Virus record (IMG/VR): IMGVR_UViG_3300009151_000194 | Coordinates: 1-35,778 of that record | Direction: 5' to 3' (one strand) | Length of the DNA: 35,778 nt | DNA from: a virus | Part shown: positions 15,387 to 22,840 of the stretch, piece by piece | Position numbering within the stretch: the first letter of the stretch is position 1 | Layout of the letters: every line of letters starts with the position of its first letter | Program-made: the position numbers and the translations under genes | Notes under the pieces: model-generated | Database searches by the model: none | What the model was told of the DNA's origin: nothing | Seen by the model: the letters and a program-made list of their open reading frames with translations, nothing else

Positions 15387-16100
15387 TTAAACTTGAGTGT
15401 GCACTACGAAACCGGAAGTATCTTTTTTTGCTCTTCCTTTTGCATACAATCCAACAATATTGTTTTTTGGGTCTAAGAATCTTAAATCGCTTTCGTCACC
15501 GTTAAAAACAGGCATATCGATGTAAGATGCAGGTAATTCTTTTGTTGCAAATACTACTGCGACATTAAGACCTTCTGCAATTGCTTTTTCTACGTCTGCA
15601 TCATTTCCATCTGCCTTGCTGAAGGTCAAATGATAATTAGAAATGTTTGCAACTTTACGATTCAATACTTTTGTGTAATCATAAAATTGTATTCCTGGAA
15701 ACATTTCAAAAATTGTTTTTCCATCTATTTTATATTTTTCCCAAGAAATATCTGAAGTGCCGTTTAATCTGAATACAGGAATCAGTCCAAGTTTCGATGC
15801 CTGTTTGATTGATTTGGTAATGTCGTCTACCAATACCTTCAAAAAGTCTTCGCGGTCATTGATGAACATCAGAGTTTTGCGAATTCTGGCTTGTTGAATC
15901 ACATTAGTGATTTCACCTGTCTTAAACATACCACCACGACCTGCAGTATTCAGGCATGCGGCAATGCATCCTGCTGTCGCTTTTGGGCACACATTGTGAC
16001 CACTTACATTGCTGGGTGCAAGATGCAGAATATACGTCATATATCCTTGTTTGGTGCCTTTTAAAGTTTTTGGATTTCCAGTAGAAAGTAATTTAGCCAT
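15387..16100 (-). CDS. DUF7227-like phage protein with N-terminal cysteine cluster
   Basis: A 237-residue protein with the layout of a widespread phage family of unknown function (I believe DUF7227). Near residues 34-56 it has VSGHNVCPKATAGCIAACLN followed by AGRGG, a four-Cys cluster with a Gly-rich turn. Further markers are PVFRLNGTSDISWEK near 110, FYDYTKVLNR near 140, HLTFSKADGND near 158, and the end LRFLDPKNNIVGLYAKGRAKKDTSGF. The Cys spacing recalls an iron-sulphur or zinc site. It is complete, and GAGG precedes the start. It lies upstream of the Mom-like gene, so a link to DNA modification is attractive but unproven. Confidence 0.75.
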   Translation of the reverse strand: MAKLLSTGNPKTLKGTKQGYMTYILHLAPSNVSGHNVCPKATAGCIAACLNTAGRGGMFKTGEITNVIQQARIRKTLMFINDREDFLKVLVDDITKSIKQASKLGLIPVFRLNGTSDISWEKYKIDGKTIFEMFPGIQFYDYTKVLNRKVANISNYHLTFSKADGNDADVEKAIAEGLNVAVVFATKELPASYIDMPVFNGDESDLRFLDPKNNIVGLYAKGRAKKDTSGFVVHTQV

Positions 16101-16179
16101 TTTTTGTTGCCTCTGTGTATGTTTGTTGTTTAAGTGATGTTGTAGCCATTATATTGCACTTCCTTGTGCATATCTACAA

Positions 16180-16440
16180 TTAAATTTCGTATGTTGTAAA
16201 TGGTATGCCTGTCTTCTTTAAATCCTTTATTACACGCAACAAATACTTGTATTTGCGCATTGCTTCAGTTCTTGAAATTTCACCGTCACAGTGCAGGTTT
16301 TCTGAACTGGCTTTGCAGTCGATAGATTCAGCAATTTCTTTTACATCAGATTCAGAAAGGTTGTTGATATCATATAAAGAACCACCAAATAATTGACTCA
16401 TGCTATTGTTGCAATCTATATATTCTTTTAATGCTTTCAT
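16180..16440 (-). CDS. Hypothetical protein, first gene of the minus operon
   Basis: An 86-residue mixed-charge, mostly helical protein (LSESDVKEIAESIDCKASSEN; MRKYKYLLRVIKDLKKTGIP) with no membrane segment. AAAGAGAAGACACT precedes the ATG. It lies about 50 bases after the minus-strand promoter at 16490-16519, so it heads the transcript that runs on to the Mom cassette. Function unknown. Confidence 0.6.
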   Translation of the reverse strand: MKALKEYIDCNNSMSQLFGGSLYDINNLSESDVKEIAESIDCKASSENLHCDGEISRTEAMRKYKYLLRVIKDLKKTGIPFTTYEI

Positions 16441-16489
16441 AGTGTCTTCTCTTTTTGTTGAAGTGGATGTTGTTTTTTAATGTTGTGCT

Positions 16490-16519
16490 ATTGTAATTGA
16501 AATATTTTGAAGCTGTCAA
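16490..16519 (-). promoter_or_regulatory. Sigma70-type promoter, minus strand
   Basis: TTGACA (16519-16514), 18 bases, TACAAT (16495-16490). It fires away from the plus-strand promoter 25 bases to its right, making a divergent control region for the 16440 and 16605 operons. Confidence 0.7.
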
Positions 16520-16543
16520 CAAAAAAATATAATTTATTTTTGT

Positions 16544-16572
16544 TTGACTAAACATAAAAATTAAAATATTAT
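16544..16572 (+). promoter_or_regulatory. Sigma70-type promoter, plus strand
   Basis: TTGACT (16544-16549), 17 bases, TATTAT (16567-16572). It drives the plus-strand operon from 16605 to 18940. Confidence 0.7.
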
Positions 16573-16604
16573 ATGCTACATCAACTTTCAAGTGGGCAAA
16601 CATC

Positions 16605-16790
16605 ATGGAAACATTAAAATATAGTTACAATGTAGAAATAACCTTTAGAGGTAAGAATCCTTCTGTATCTATAACCGAAATTTTTGCATACAATAAAGAT
16701 GATGCAAAACAAAAAGCTCTTCTCTTTGCATACCGGAATGGTCTGTGGTGCGATCAGCCAGTCAAAAAAGTCAATGTTGTTTTATCTTAA
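16605..16790 (+). CDS. Small hypothetical protein, first gene of the plus operon
   Basis: A 61-residue protein with a beta-alpha-beta look (YNVEITFRGKNPSVSITEIFAYNKDDAKQKALLFAY). The pattern (strand, then AxNKDDAKQKA helix) resembles small phage proteins with a dsRBD-like or similar fold, but no assignment is safe. GTGGGCAAACATC precedes the ATG, about 27 bases after the predicted transcription start. Confidence 0.6.
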   Translation: METLKYSYNVEITFRGKNPSVSITEIFAYNKDDAKQKALLFAYRNGLWCDQPVKKVNVVLS

Positions 16791-16808
16791 TTTTTAGAGG
16801 CATATATT

Positions 16809-17756
16809 ATGAGAAAGAAAAGAACTGTTACCAAACCTGCAATAACAAAGAACAGGCAAAAACTTTTAGATATGGGATATTCCTTACAGGAAATTGTAGA
16901 AAATAATTTGAATATTAATACAGTAGGTTTACATCAACAACAACAGAGTGCTCCTGTGTCTTCTGTTCAGGTAGCAGAAAGATTTATGAGTGACGAAGAA
17001 ATTTTAGATCGTCAGGTATCTTTCTTTGATACTTTGGATAAGATTGCTCATGGTGTCGCAAATGGCATAAGTAAGGCTCTTGTTATCTCTGGCAGTGCAG
17101 GTATCGGTAAATCGTATGGTGTAGAGAAGATATTGTCTAATATGGATGACAGTGAAGTTAATCATTGTTATGTTACCGGACATTGCACACCTACAGGTCT
17201 TTTTCAGACATTTTATAATTATAGATTTGAAAAATGTGTCATTGTATTTGATGATACTGACAGTATTTTTAATAATGAGACATCATTAGGAATATTGAAG
17301 CATGCTCTGGACATGAAGAAGGAAAGAAAAATTTCATGGCTTTCTAAAACAGAAATAAAGGACGAAGATGGTGAAGTAATACCTGCAACATTCACATTCG
17401 AGGCATCCGTAATTTTTATTTCTAATATCAATCTCTCTGCAATAGTAGAGCAGAATAATAAATTGTCTCCGCATGTGAACGCGATAATTTCCAGATCATT
17501 GTATCTTGATTGCTATAGTATCTTTAAGACTGACCGTGACTATCTTTTGAGAATTGATTATTTGAAGGGTTCGATATTTAGAAGAGAAAACATTGACAAT
17601 GCTGGCAGAGATATTATAATGTCATACATCAGCGATAATTCTGCGAATATGAGAGAATTATCTCTGAGACTGATATCTAAATTGTGTCATATTTATAAAA
17701 TATCTGGTAAAGATAATTTTTCTGAAATGGCAACTGCATTAACTGGAAGGAGATAA
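16809..17756 (+). CDS. AAA+ P-loop ATPase
   Basis: A 315-residue protein. Walker A GSAGIGKS is at residues 95-102 and Walker B VIVFDD at 144-149. A sensor-like Asn pair (FISNIN) lies near 205 and an arginine-bearing motif (IISRSLYLDC) near 230; a helical lid fills the last 60 residues. The first 90 residues are a basic, helical arm. This phage ATPase type is widespread but its partner is usually unknown; it may remodel protein or nucleic-acid complexes in early infection. AGAGG precedes the start. It is the largest gene of the operon. The fold is certain, the role is not. Confidence 0.85.
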   Translation: MRKKRTVTKPAITKNRQKLLDMGYSLQEIVENNLNINTVGLHQQQQSAPVSSVQVAERFMSDEEILDRQVSFFDTLDKIAHGVANGISKALVISGSAGIGKSYGVEKILSNMDDSEVNHCYVTGHCTPTGLFQTFYNYRFEKCVIVFDDTDSIFNNETSLGILKHALDMKKERKISWLSKTEIKDEDGEVIPATFTFEASVIFISNINLSAIVEQNNKLSPHVNAIISRSLYLDCYSIFKTDRDYLLRIDYLKGSIFRRENIDNAGRDIIMSYISDNSANMRELSLRLISKLCHIYKISGKDNFSEMATALTGRR

Positions 17757-17760
17757 AAAA

Positions 17761-17925
17761 ATGACTGCAAGATACATTATAATACAAAAGAATTTCCCTA
17801 TTTGGAGTATATATTCGACAGAGCAAAAAATGTATGTCAACAGACTAGGACAAGAGGATAAACTTGGGTTTTTAACTCTTGTCGAAGCACAAGCATCATT
17901 GAATTTTATATTAAAAGGTTATTAA
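17761..17925 (+). CDS. Small hypothetical protein
   Basis: A 54-residue protein (start MTARYIIIQKNFPIWSIYS, end LNFILKGY) placed between the ATPase and the next gene with one- to four-base gaps. The ribosome site AAGGAGAT is the best in the operon, which supports real translation. The pattern of a strand pair then a helix is common among tiny phage proteins; the function is unknown. Confidence 0.65.
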   Translation: MTARYIIIQKNFPIWSIYSTEQKMYVNRLGQEDKLGFLTLVEAQASLNFILKGY

Positions 17926-17926
17926 A

Positions 17927-18484
17927 ATGAATATATTTTATCTCTCAAAAAACACTTCAGAATGTGCACAGATGCACAATGATAAACATTGTGTAAAAAT
18001 GATACTGGAGTATTCTCAATTGCTTTCTACTGCTCACCGAATTCTTGATGGTGTAGAATATATCGATGATTCTTCTGGCAGAAATATCAAAAGATGGAAA
18101 CTTGATTTTGAAAGTTATGAAAATGTGTTGTACAAGGCAACACACATCAATCATCCTTCTGCAGTATGGGTAAGACAGACATACGAAAATTATCGATGGT
18201 TGCATGCACTGTTAAGGCATTTGTGTCGTGAGTACACTCACAGATACGGAAGGATACATAAATGTGAGTCTTCTGGTCTTGTAGAGAAATTATCATATAC
18301 TCCTTTCAATATTCCTATTGTAGGATTATTTTCTGAGCCTCCTGCATGCATGCCAGAGAAATATATAATACATAATGATGCAGTATGGTCATACCAGAAT
18401 TATTATGTATTTGAGAAAGATCATCTTGCAAAATGGACAAAAAGAGAAGTTCCCGAATTTTATAGTAAAAGGAAAATGTTGTAA
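17927..18484 (+). CDS. Conserved phage protein (CDKHxVKM / HxNHPxxxWV type)
   Basis: A 185-residue protein with the marks of a common phage family: NIFYLSKNTSECAQMHNDKH at the start, CVKMILEYSQLLSTAHR near residue 23, THINHPSAVWVRQTYENYRWL near 73-93, a REYTHRYGRIH motif near 100 and AKWTKREVPEF at the end. Conserved His, Asp and Trp suggest an enzyme or nucleic-acid role, and some relatives are labelled pyrimidine-dimer glycosylase-like, which I cannot confirm. It starts one base after the previous stop and shares its last base with the next start (TAATG). Confidence 0.7.
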   Translation: MNIFYLSKNTSECAQMHNDKHCVKMILEYSQLLSTAHRILDGVEYIDDSSGRNIKRWKLDFESYENVLYKATHINHPSAVWVRQTYENYRWLHALLRHLCREYTHRYGRIHKCESSGLVEKLSYTPFNIPIVGLFSEPPACMPEKYIIHNDAVWSYQNYYVFEKDHLAKWTKREVPEFYSKRKML

Positions 18485-18741
18485 TGATAAAAAAAGTTGG
18501 AGTTATTTCTGGATGGATTGGAATGGTATTGATTCAATGTGCAACAGTACCTACCACAATAAAAATTCTTTATGGGACAACAGAGAGAATTCCTCCTATG
18601 GACATGGTATTATTGGTATGGGCAGGATTGTTTCTTTTTCTTGTCCGTTCAATAATTAATAGAGACACATTGTATATTGTGTCGAATTCGACAGGAATAT
18701 TTTTCCAGTCGCTTCTTTTGATAGTAATATTAATAAAATAG
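18484..18741 (+). CDS. Three-helix membrane protein, SemiSWEET-like
   Basis: An 85-residue protein with three predicted transmembrane helices (near residues 5-27, 38-56 and 64-84). Its pattern GWIGMVLIQCATVPTTIKI then WAGLFLFLVRSI then SNSTGIFFQSLLLIVIL resembles SemiSWEET half-transporters, including the proline near the end of helix 1 and the Asn-Ser in helix 3. The usual PQ is PT here. SemiSWEETs dimerise to move sugars; in a phage it might alter host membrane transport. The assignment is by resemblance only. Confidence 0.55.
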   Translation: MIKKVGVISGWIGMVLIQCATVPTTIKILYGTTERIPPMDMVLLVWAGLFLFLVRSIINRDTLYIVSNSTGIFFQSLLLIVILIK

Positions 18742-18751
18742 GAAAATATAA

Positions 18752-18940
18752 ATGAATAATTATGTTGCAAAACATGCAGGTAAATTCAATACGTCAAAGA
18801 TAATTCCTTCAGGAAAAGAGTATGACAGAACAAAAAAATATGAAGAGGTAAATAATCATATTTTTTTTATGTCAGATGAAGAGAAAGAAGAGGATAAAAT
18901 GCTGGAAGAAGAATTATTGTATTATTATATGAGGAATTAA
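18752..18940 (+). CDS. Small conserved phage protein (NYVAKHAGKFN type)
   Basis: A 62-residue hydrophilic protein opening MNNYVAKHAGKFNTSKI, a start seen in many tiny phage proteins of unknown function, followed by an acidic helical end (SDEEKEEDKMLEEELLYYY). It is the last gene of the plus operon. Its stop overlaps the stop of the convergent sigma-factor gene by a few bases. Confidence 0.65.
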   Translation: MNNYVAKHAGKFNTSKIIPSGKEYDRTKKYEEVNNHIFFMSDEEKEEDKMLEEELLYYYMRN

Positions 18941-19542
18941 AATATTTCTACGATAATATCTTCTATGTCAGTAATTTTTTGTGAAAGAAGAATATCTGCA
19001 GAAGTTTGTTTTTTTACTGCAATCTTTATGTCATATTCTACATAGTCATTGCCACTCATTTCTCGCAGGATATTACAGTATTCTTCGTTTACCAGACCTA
19101 TTTCATGTTCCTGAACAACAAAAATGTCTTCCATTGCAACTGCAATATATTTTTGTTTTAGAAACATCTGCTTTTTTTCTGTTGCAATTCTTCTTACCAT
19201 CGCATAATATGCAATAGTGGTCATGTAAGGGAATGCACCTATAGTCTTTTTTCCGGTTCTCTTAGAGATTGCTTCAGGATTATATCTATCGAAGTATCTT
19301 ATACAATTTTCTATTGCATCAGAAATCATTTCGTCCTTGAACGAATAATTCTGAAAACATGGCATATTTGCTATTCTTGTTGCAATGAGAATGATACATT
19401 CTCCGAGATATCTTGTTTGTGTAATAGAAGGATCAAGTTTTTTCAATTCGATCCATTTTATTGCTTCTTCTGTAAATTTTTCGTTGTCAATATAATTTTC
19501 TGTCTGCTTCTTGAATTTCGTTGTCATTGTATTATTATCCAT
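18937..19542 (-). CDS. 55: T4 gp55-type late sigma factor
   Basis: A 201-residue protein from MDNNTMTTKF. It matches the gp55 pattern: YLGECIILIATRIANMPCFQNYSF near residues 40-65, DEMISDAIENCIRYFDRYNPE near 67-87 (the core-binding helix pair shared with sigma region 2), and FPYMTTIAYYAMVRRIATEKKQ near 102-125. Gp55 directs host RNA polymerase to TATAAATA late promoters in partnership with the sliding clamp. The last residues (TDIEDIIVEIF) are acidic and hydrophobic, as expected for a clamp-contact tail. A longer start 33 bases upstream exists but is less likely. Confidence 0.85.
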   Translation of the reverse strand: MDNNTMTTKFKKQTENYIDNEKFTEEAIKWIELKKLDPSITQTRYLGECIILIATRIANMPCFQNYSFKDEMISDAIENCIRYFDRYNPEAISKRTGKKTIGAFPYMTTIAYYAMVRRIATEKKQMFLKQKYIAVAMEDIFVVQEHEIGLVNEEYCNILREMSGNDYVEYDIKIAVKKQTSADILLSQKITDIEDIIVEIF

Positions 19543-19555
19543 TTTATATATAAAG

Positions 19556-19603
19556 AAATAGTGGTAGGAGATCATAGCAGAAATGTTTCTACCACTATTT
19601 ATA
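19556..19603 (-). promoter_or_regulatory. 12-bp stem-loop plus TATAAATA motif
   Basis: AAATAGTGGTAG at 19556-19567 pairs exactly with 19589-19600. On the minus strand TATAAATA (19603-19596) begins at the outer edge. The hairpin lies between the gene ending at 19612 and the sigma gene. It may end the upstream message or fold in the sigma leader; the late-promoter reading is weak. Confidence 0.45.
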
Positions 19604-19611
19604 TAAAATTT

Positions 19612-19983
19612 CTAGTGTTTTATTTCAGATTCTTCGTTATCAGGATAATATATATTGCTCCATTTAGTATAATTTTCTTTGCCGTTATCGCTTGCCTCTT
19701 CTGCCCATACAACATCCAAAGCAGAGACTGCCACCATATCATATTTTGCAAAATGTATTGCAGGTGCCAGTTCAAGACTTTTTCCATGGTTGTATATGAT
19801 CTGCAGAGGTTTTTTTAAAAGAAACACAGCCGAACCAAATTCATCATTAACATCGTCATCTTTATTGCCAAACCCTAAATTTTCTGACAATTCTTCTTTA
19901 GGAATAACTATTGCCGCAGAAAGATAATCTCTTTCTGCTATTTTCAAAACAAATATTCCCATATTTTTTTCATATTCTTTCAT
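19612..19983 (-). CDS. Hypothetical protein
   Basis: A 123-residue acidic protein (MKEYEKNMGIFVLKIAERDYL start; EEASDNGKENYTKWSNIYYP end) of mixed alpha/beta build without membrane segments. GAGAGAGAGAATTAT precedes the ATG, although MGIFVL six residues later is also a possible start. It lies between a phosphoesterase and the sigma gene. No family is recognised. Confidence 0.6.
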   Translation of the reverse strand: MKEYEKNMGIFVLKIAERDYLSAAIVIPKEELSENLGFGNKDDDVNDEFGSAVFLLKKPLQIIYNHGKSLELAPAIHFAKYDMVAVSALDVVWAEEASDNGKENYTKWSNIYYPDNEESEIKH

Positions 19984-19997
19984 ATAATTCTCTCTCT

Positions 19998-20762
19998 CTA
20001 TACATTAATAATTTTTAATTGGAATGGTTCAGGTATTTCTTTTTTGTAGCCTCGTGCATTATTGATAACAGTACAATTTCCTATTTTATATTCGTGTCTC
20101 CAGTGAGTATGTCCACATATCCAGTAATTCACTCCTTCAAAATATTCTTCTGGTAGTTCATTCATGAAATATGCAGAAATGGGGTCTCTGGAATGCTTCT
20201 CTTCAAGAGATCTGAGAGAAGGAGGGAAATGTGTCACAACAACAGTTTTTCCTTCGTAGGGTGTCATAATTTCTTTTAAAAGAAATTCTTTTGCCTCAAT
20301 ATGTAATTGTGTCATAATTTTTACAGAAAATATTTCTTCTCCATATTTTATCTGCCTAAAATCGTTGATGCTCTTTTCTAATTTCAATATGTCAAAAGGA
20401 TCTTTATTGTTGAACAACAAAGGAAGAGAACTGCAGTCGCTCCACAACAAAGAACAAATGAATCTGATCTTTCTTTTCTTGTTGTAGTACACCTGATTAT
20501 TGAAACATCCTCCTGCCTTTATATTTTCCCATTTATAATTTTTTAGACTATTCCCAAGAGAAAAATATTCTTCTCCATAAAATTCATGGTTTCCTGGGAT
20601 ATATACTACTTCTTTGTTTGTGAATCTCCAATCAATAAAGGAGCATCCATAAGTACCAGAATCAACATCTCCGCACACAATATATATGTCTGCATCATCA
20701 AGATATCCGAGTTCGTCCCATGGTCTAATATGAAGGTCACTCATTACTGCTATTTTCGTCAT
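19998..20762 (-). CDS. Calcineurin-like metallophosphoesterase
   Basis: A 254-residue protein starting MTKIAVMSDLH. The metal-site motifs are in order: SDLHIRP (D-x-H) at residue 8, CGDVDSG near 31, PGNHEFYG near 52 (GNHE), VTHFPPS near 183, and CGHTHWRHEY near 223 (GHTH). It is longer than the enzyme at 7971-8474 and closer to the general phosphatase/phosphodiesterase group than to Mre11. The substrate cannot be read from sequence. The earlier ATG at 20783 is rejected because it falls next to the upstream terminator. Confidence 0.85.
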   Translation of the reverse strand: MTKIAVMSDLHIRPWDELGYLDDADIYIVCGDVDSGTYGCSFIDWRFTNKEVVYIPGNHEFYGEEYFSLGNSLKNYKWENIKAGGCFNNQVYYNKKRKIRFICSLLWSDCSSLPLLFNNKDPFDILKLEKSINDFRQIKYGEEIFSVKIMTQLHIEAKEFLLKEIMTPYEGKTVVVTHFPPSLRSLEEKHSRDPISAYFMNELPEEYFEGVNYWICGHTHWRHEYKIGNCTVINNARGYKKEIPEPFQLKIINV

Positions 20763-20789
20763 ATTTTTGCTTCTGTTGGTCAAATAATA

Positions 20790-20818
20790 AAAAAAGGCTA
20801 CGTCAGGTAGCCTTTTTA
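20790..20818 (-). terminator. Strong rho-independent terminator
   Basis: GGCTAC at 20796-20801 pairs with GTAGCC at 20807-20812; a T-run follows on the minus strand and an A-run precedes, so it can work in both directions. It ends the transcript of the gene at 20854-21315. Confidence 0.9.
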
Positions 20819-20853
20819 TTTAATGTTGTTATATGGTGCCTTAAATTTGATAT

Positions 20854-21315
20854 TTACGACATTTTTAATGAGTCTTCCAGAACTTTCACGCGGATATTAT
20901 TGAAATAAAGTTGAGTGAGCCACAGATACTGTTCTTCTTTCGTTATTTCCTCGTCTAATACGATTTCAAGATCATCTTCTGTGTGATAGACTTCAAAAAT
21001 ATTCGGCATTGTTTTCATGTCAATAGTTCCGGAAGGGAACAGAGAATCAATTTCTGAGTCTTCCATAAGAAAACACATCAATTCTATTGCAGAAGCATAT
21101 CCTTTGAATCTGGAAGAATTACGGGAGAGTGACGTTGCAAGAACTTTACCGTATTCTATGCTCCATAGAATTGTCTGATTTTTTTCTTCTTCTTCTCTGT
21201 CTACTCTGTCATCCTCTTTTTTACAAAAGAAGAAAGAATAATTACCGAAAAACGTCAGATATATGTCTGTCAAGATTAAAAAAATAAGAATAATATATAA
21301 TACTTCATTTGTCAT
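20854..21315 (-). CDS. Membrane-anchored hypothetical protein
   Basis: A 153-residue protein with one N-terminal transmembrane helix (VLYIILIFLILTDIYLTFF, about residues 5-23). A short aromatic turn follows, then a highly charged linker (KKEDDRVDREEEEKN) and a soluble C-terminal domain. It follows the spanin genes and precedes a terminator. A lysis-related role, such as an antiholin, is possible from place alone. No motif is recognised. Confidence 0.65.
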   Translation of the reverse strand: MTNEVLYIILIFLILTDIYLTFFGNYSFFFCKKEDDRVDREEEEKNQTILWSIEYGKVLATSLSRNSSRFKGYASAIELMCFLMEDSEIDSLFPSGTIDMKTMPNIFEVYHTEDDLEIVLDEEITKEEQYLWLTQLYFNNIRVKVLEDSLKMS

Positions 21316-21346
21316 TTTTTGCAGTTTCCCATTATAAATTAATAAA

Positions 21347-21616
21347 TTATTTTTGTTCTGTCGTAGACATAATAATAATTTCTAATTGTTCAGAATATTG
21401 TTTTCTGAGACGATCTCTTTCTATTATTTTTTCTTTTATTTCTTTTGAAATACACACAACATCTTTTGCTCCGAAAGTAGGGAGAATAGGTCTGTTGGGA
21501 AGTACAAGAGGAACAGTTTTATATATTATTCTTTCTGTTGGTGTCGGTGGTTCTGTATGAAAATAAGAACATCCACTAAGAAGGAATACTGCAATCACAA
21601 TACTATATATTTTCAT
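21347..21616 (-). CDS. Outer-membrane spanin lipoprotein (Rz1-like)
   Basis: An 89-residue protein with a lipoprotein signal (MKIYSIVIAVFLLSGC; lipobox LSGC, Cys16 the likely lipid site). A proline-rich stretch follows (EPPTPTERIIYKTVPLVLPN) with LPNRPILPTF, then a helical end (IKEKIIERDRLRKQYSEQLEIII). This matches outer-membrane spanins, which join an inner-membrane partner and fuse the two membranes at lysis. The gene upstream (21620-21892) is the expected partner. Spanins indicate a Gram-negative host. Confidence 0.8.
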   Translation of the reverse strand: MKIYSIVIAVFLLSGCSYFHTEPPTPTERIIYKTVPLVLPNRPILPTFGAKDVVCISKEIKEKIIERDRLRKQYSEQLEIIIMSTTEQK

Positions 21617-21619
21617 ATC

Positions 21620-21892
21620 TTATGAATCCTGTCCGAATTGATCATCGAATTGGGCATCAACAGATTTCTTTTTTGCTTTTGCAGTATCTTCTGTCTGTTT
21701 TTTTCTTACTTTTTCTAATGCAACATTTGTTTTTTCTAATTGCTCTACTGCAACAGAATTTTGGTTTGCTCTTATTTCCTGCAGAACTGCCTTTTCTGTT
21801 ACTTCTGCAAGTGTCACTTCCTTTTTCTTTTCTGCAGTACTATTTTTGAAAAAGGAAGTTAAAAAAGTTATAATCAAATTTATTAGTGTCAT
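21620..21892 (-). CDS. Inner-membrane spanin candidate (Rz-like)
   Basis: A 90-residue protein read from MTLINLIITFLTSFF at 21892; longer frames upstream run into the previous gene. One N-terminal transmembrane helix is followed by a long coiled coil rich in Glu, Lys, Ala and Gln (VTLAEVTEKAVLQEIRANQN; VEQLEKTNVALEKVRKK). This is the layout of inner spanins. It stands four bases before the lipoprotein gene. Sequence similarity to Rz is not obvious, so the call rests on architecture and neighbours. Confidence 0.6.
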   Translation of the reverse strand: MTLINLIITFLTSFFKNSTAEKKKEVTLAEVTEKAVLQEIRANQNSVAVEQLEKTNVALEKVRKKQTEDTAKAKKKSVDAQFDDQFGQDS

Positions 21893-21911
21893 AATATATG
21901 TAATTGTGTAG

Positions 21912-22211
21912 TTATTTTTTCGCGTTTGCAAGTAATTGCTGCACAGCAATCTCAATTGCAAGATTAATTGTAGAAGTTTTTATATCTTTCTGAGAATTTA
22001 CTAATTCTGCACCAATCAACTTAAACGCAGAAACGAATTTATCTTTAGAAGTAACGATAGAAGGATCTGCTTCAATAATATGTACTGATCTAACTGCAAT
22101 AGGAATAACAATTAATAATTCTTGTTGCAGAGCAGTTCTGAACAAAACAGCAAATGCTTTTCCGATAGTGCCCAAATTTTTTAATAGAAATGTGATAATA
22201 GCTTGTGTCAT
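21912..22211 (-). CDS. Lysis-cassette protein, possibly holin-related
   Basis: A 99-residue protein: an amphipathic to hydrophobic N-terminal half (ITFLLKNLGTIGKAFAVLF; ELLIVIPIAVRSVHII) and a polar helical end (INLAIEIAVQQLLANAK). The phrase DKFVSAFKLIG near the middle and the final IEIAVQQL resemble the phage Holin_LLH group. A true transmembrane helix is not clear, so the holin label is tentative. AAAGGAAAAAAA sets the start. It is flanked by a two-helix membrane protein and the spanins. Confidence 0.55.
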   Translation of the reverse strand: MTQAIITFLLKNLGTIGKAFAVLFRTALQQELLIVIPIAVRSVHIIEADPSIVTSKDKFVSAFKLIGAELVNSQKDIKTSTINLAIEIAVQQLLANAKK

Positions 22212-22258
22212 TTTTTTTCCTTTATGATAATAGAATAATGCTTAATATTTATGTTTTT

Positions 22259-22447
22259 TTACCACATACCGAACCATATACCGAATCCATGAACAATTGC
22301 AATAGGAAAAGCAATTGCACCTGCAATCAAAAATCCCCATTGTTCTGCTTCAATACAATTCAATACATGAGTTCCCCATGCAGAAATATTTACAATTAAA
22401 ATTGTTCCTACAATTAATACATATTGCATATCTTTATTTGGTTTCAT
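22259..22447 (-). CDS. Two-helix membrane protein, holin candidate
   Basis: A 62-residue protein with two transmembrane helices (YVLIVGTILIVNISAWG near residues 9-25; WGFLIAGAIAFPIAIVHGFG near 37-56). The phrases NISAWGTHV and GAIAFPIAIVHGFGIWFG recur in phage membrane proteins beside lysis genes. Holins of this size form pores that trigger lysis. The start overlaps the previous stop in an ATGA, so translation is coupled. Confidence 0.6.
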   Translation of the reverse strand: MKPNKDMQYVLIVGTILIVNISAWGTHVLNCIEAEQWGFLIAGAIAFPIAIVHGFGIWFGMW

Positions 22448-22608
22448 AATGTTTTCTCACTTAACAATTTTTTTTGCATATTTAAAGTTTCAAAATATTT
22501 AATTATTGCTTTTATTTTTAAATTGTTCATATCAAAATAAATATAATTTTCTACTGCATTCAATATTTTTTCTTTTTCGAACGAAAATACTTCTTCTGAA
22601 TTATGCAT
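22444..22608 (-). CDS. Small hypothetical protein bridging two genes
   Basis: A 54-residue helical, charged protein (MHNSEEVFSFEKEKILNAVE start). Its ATG overlaps the stop of the gene at 22601 and its stop overlaps the next ATG at 22447, so three genes are chained by overlaps. That tight packing supports reality despite small size. No motif is seen. Confidence 0.6.
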   Translation of the reverse strand: MHNSEEVFSFEKEKILNAVENYIYFDMNNLKIKAIIKYFETLNMQKKLLSEKTL

Positions 22609-22786
22609 AATCATCTGATCTTCTGATTAGATAAGAATCGTCTCCTAGAAGTTCCCATAACAATTTTTCTCCTATACAGAGACCAGTTGCTTCGATGATG
22701 TCATCTGTCAATTCAATGAACAGATCACTGTCTTCATTTTCTTGAACTTCTATTTCCCATGTAGGATTTTCGTTTTCTTCTGCCAT
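22601..22786 (-). CDS. Small conserved-type phage protein
   Basis: A 61-residue acidic protein. WEIEVQENEDSDLFIELTDD then IGEKLLWELLGDDSYLIRR follows a strand-loop-strand pattern familiar from small phage proteins related in shape to AbrB-like swapped-hairpin domains. DNA binding is possible but the acidity argues for caution. GAGAGAAATATAAT precedes the start. Confidence 0.65.
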   Translation of the reverse strand: MAEENENPTWEIEVQENEDSDLFIELTDDIIEATGLCIGEKLLWELLGDDSYLIRRSDDYA

Positions 22787-22840
22787 ATTATATTTCTCTC
22801 ATTTTAAAATTAAATAATTACGTTTTTTACTATTATACCA

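Noticed and set aside
15331-15413. GTAGTGCACA inverted repeat about 70 bases apart
   Set aside because: One arm lies in the end of a coding region, the other in a leader; at 10 bp it may be chance and has no supporting features.
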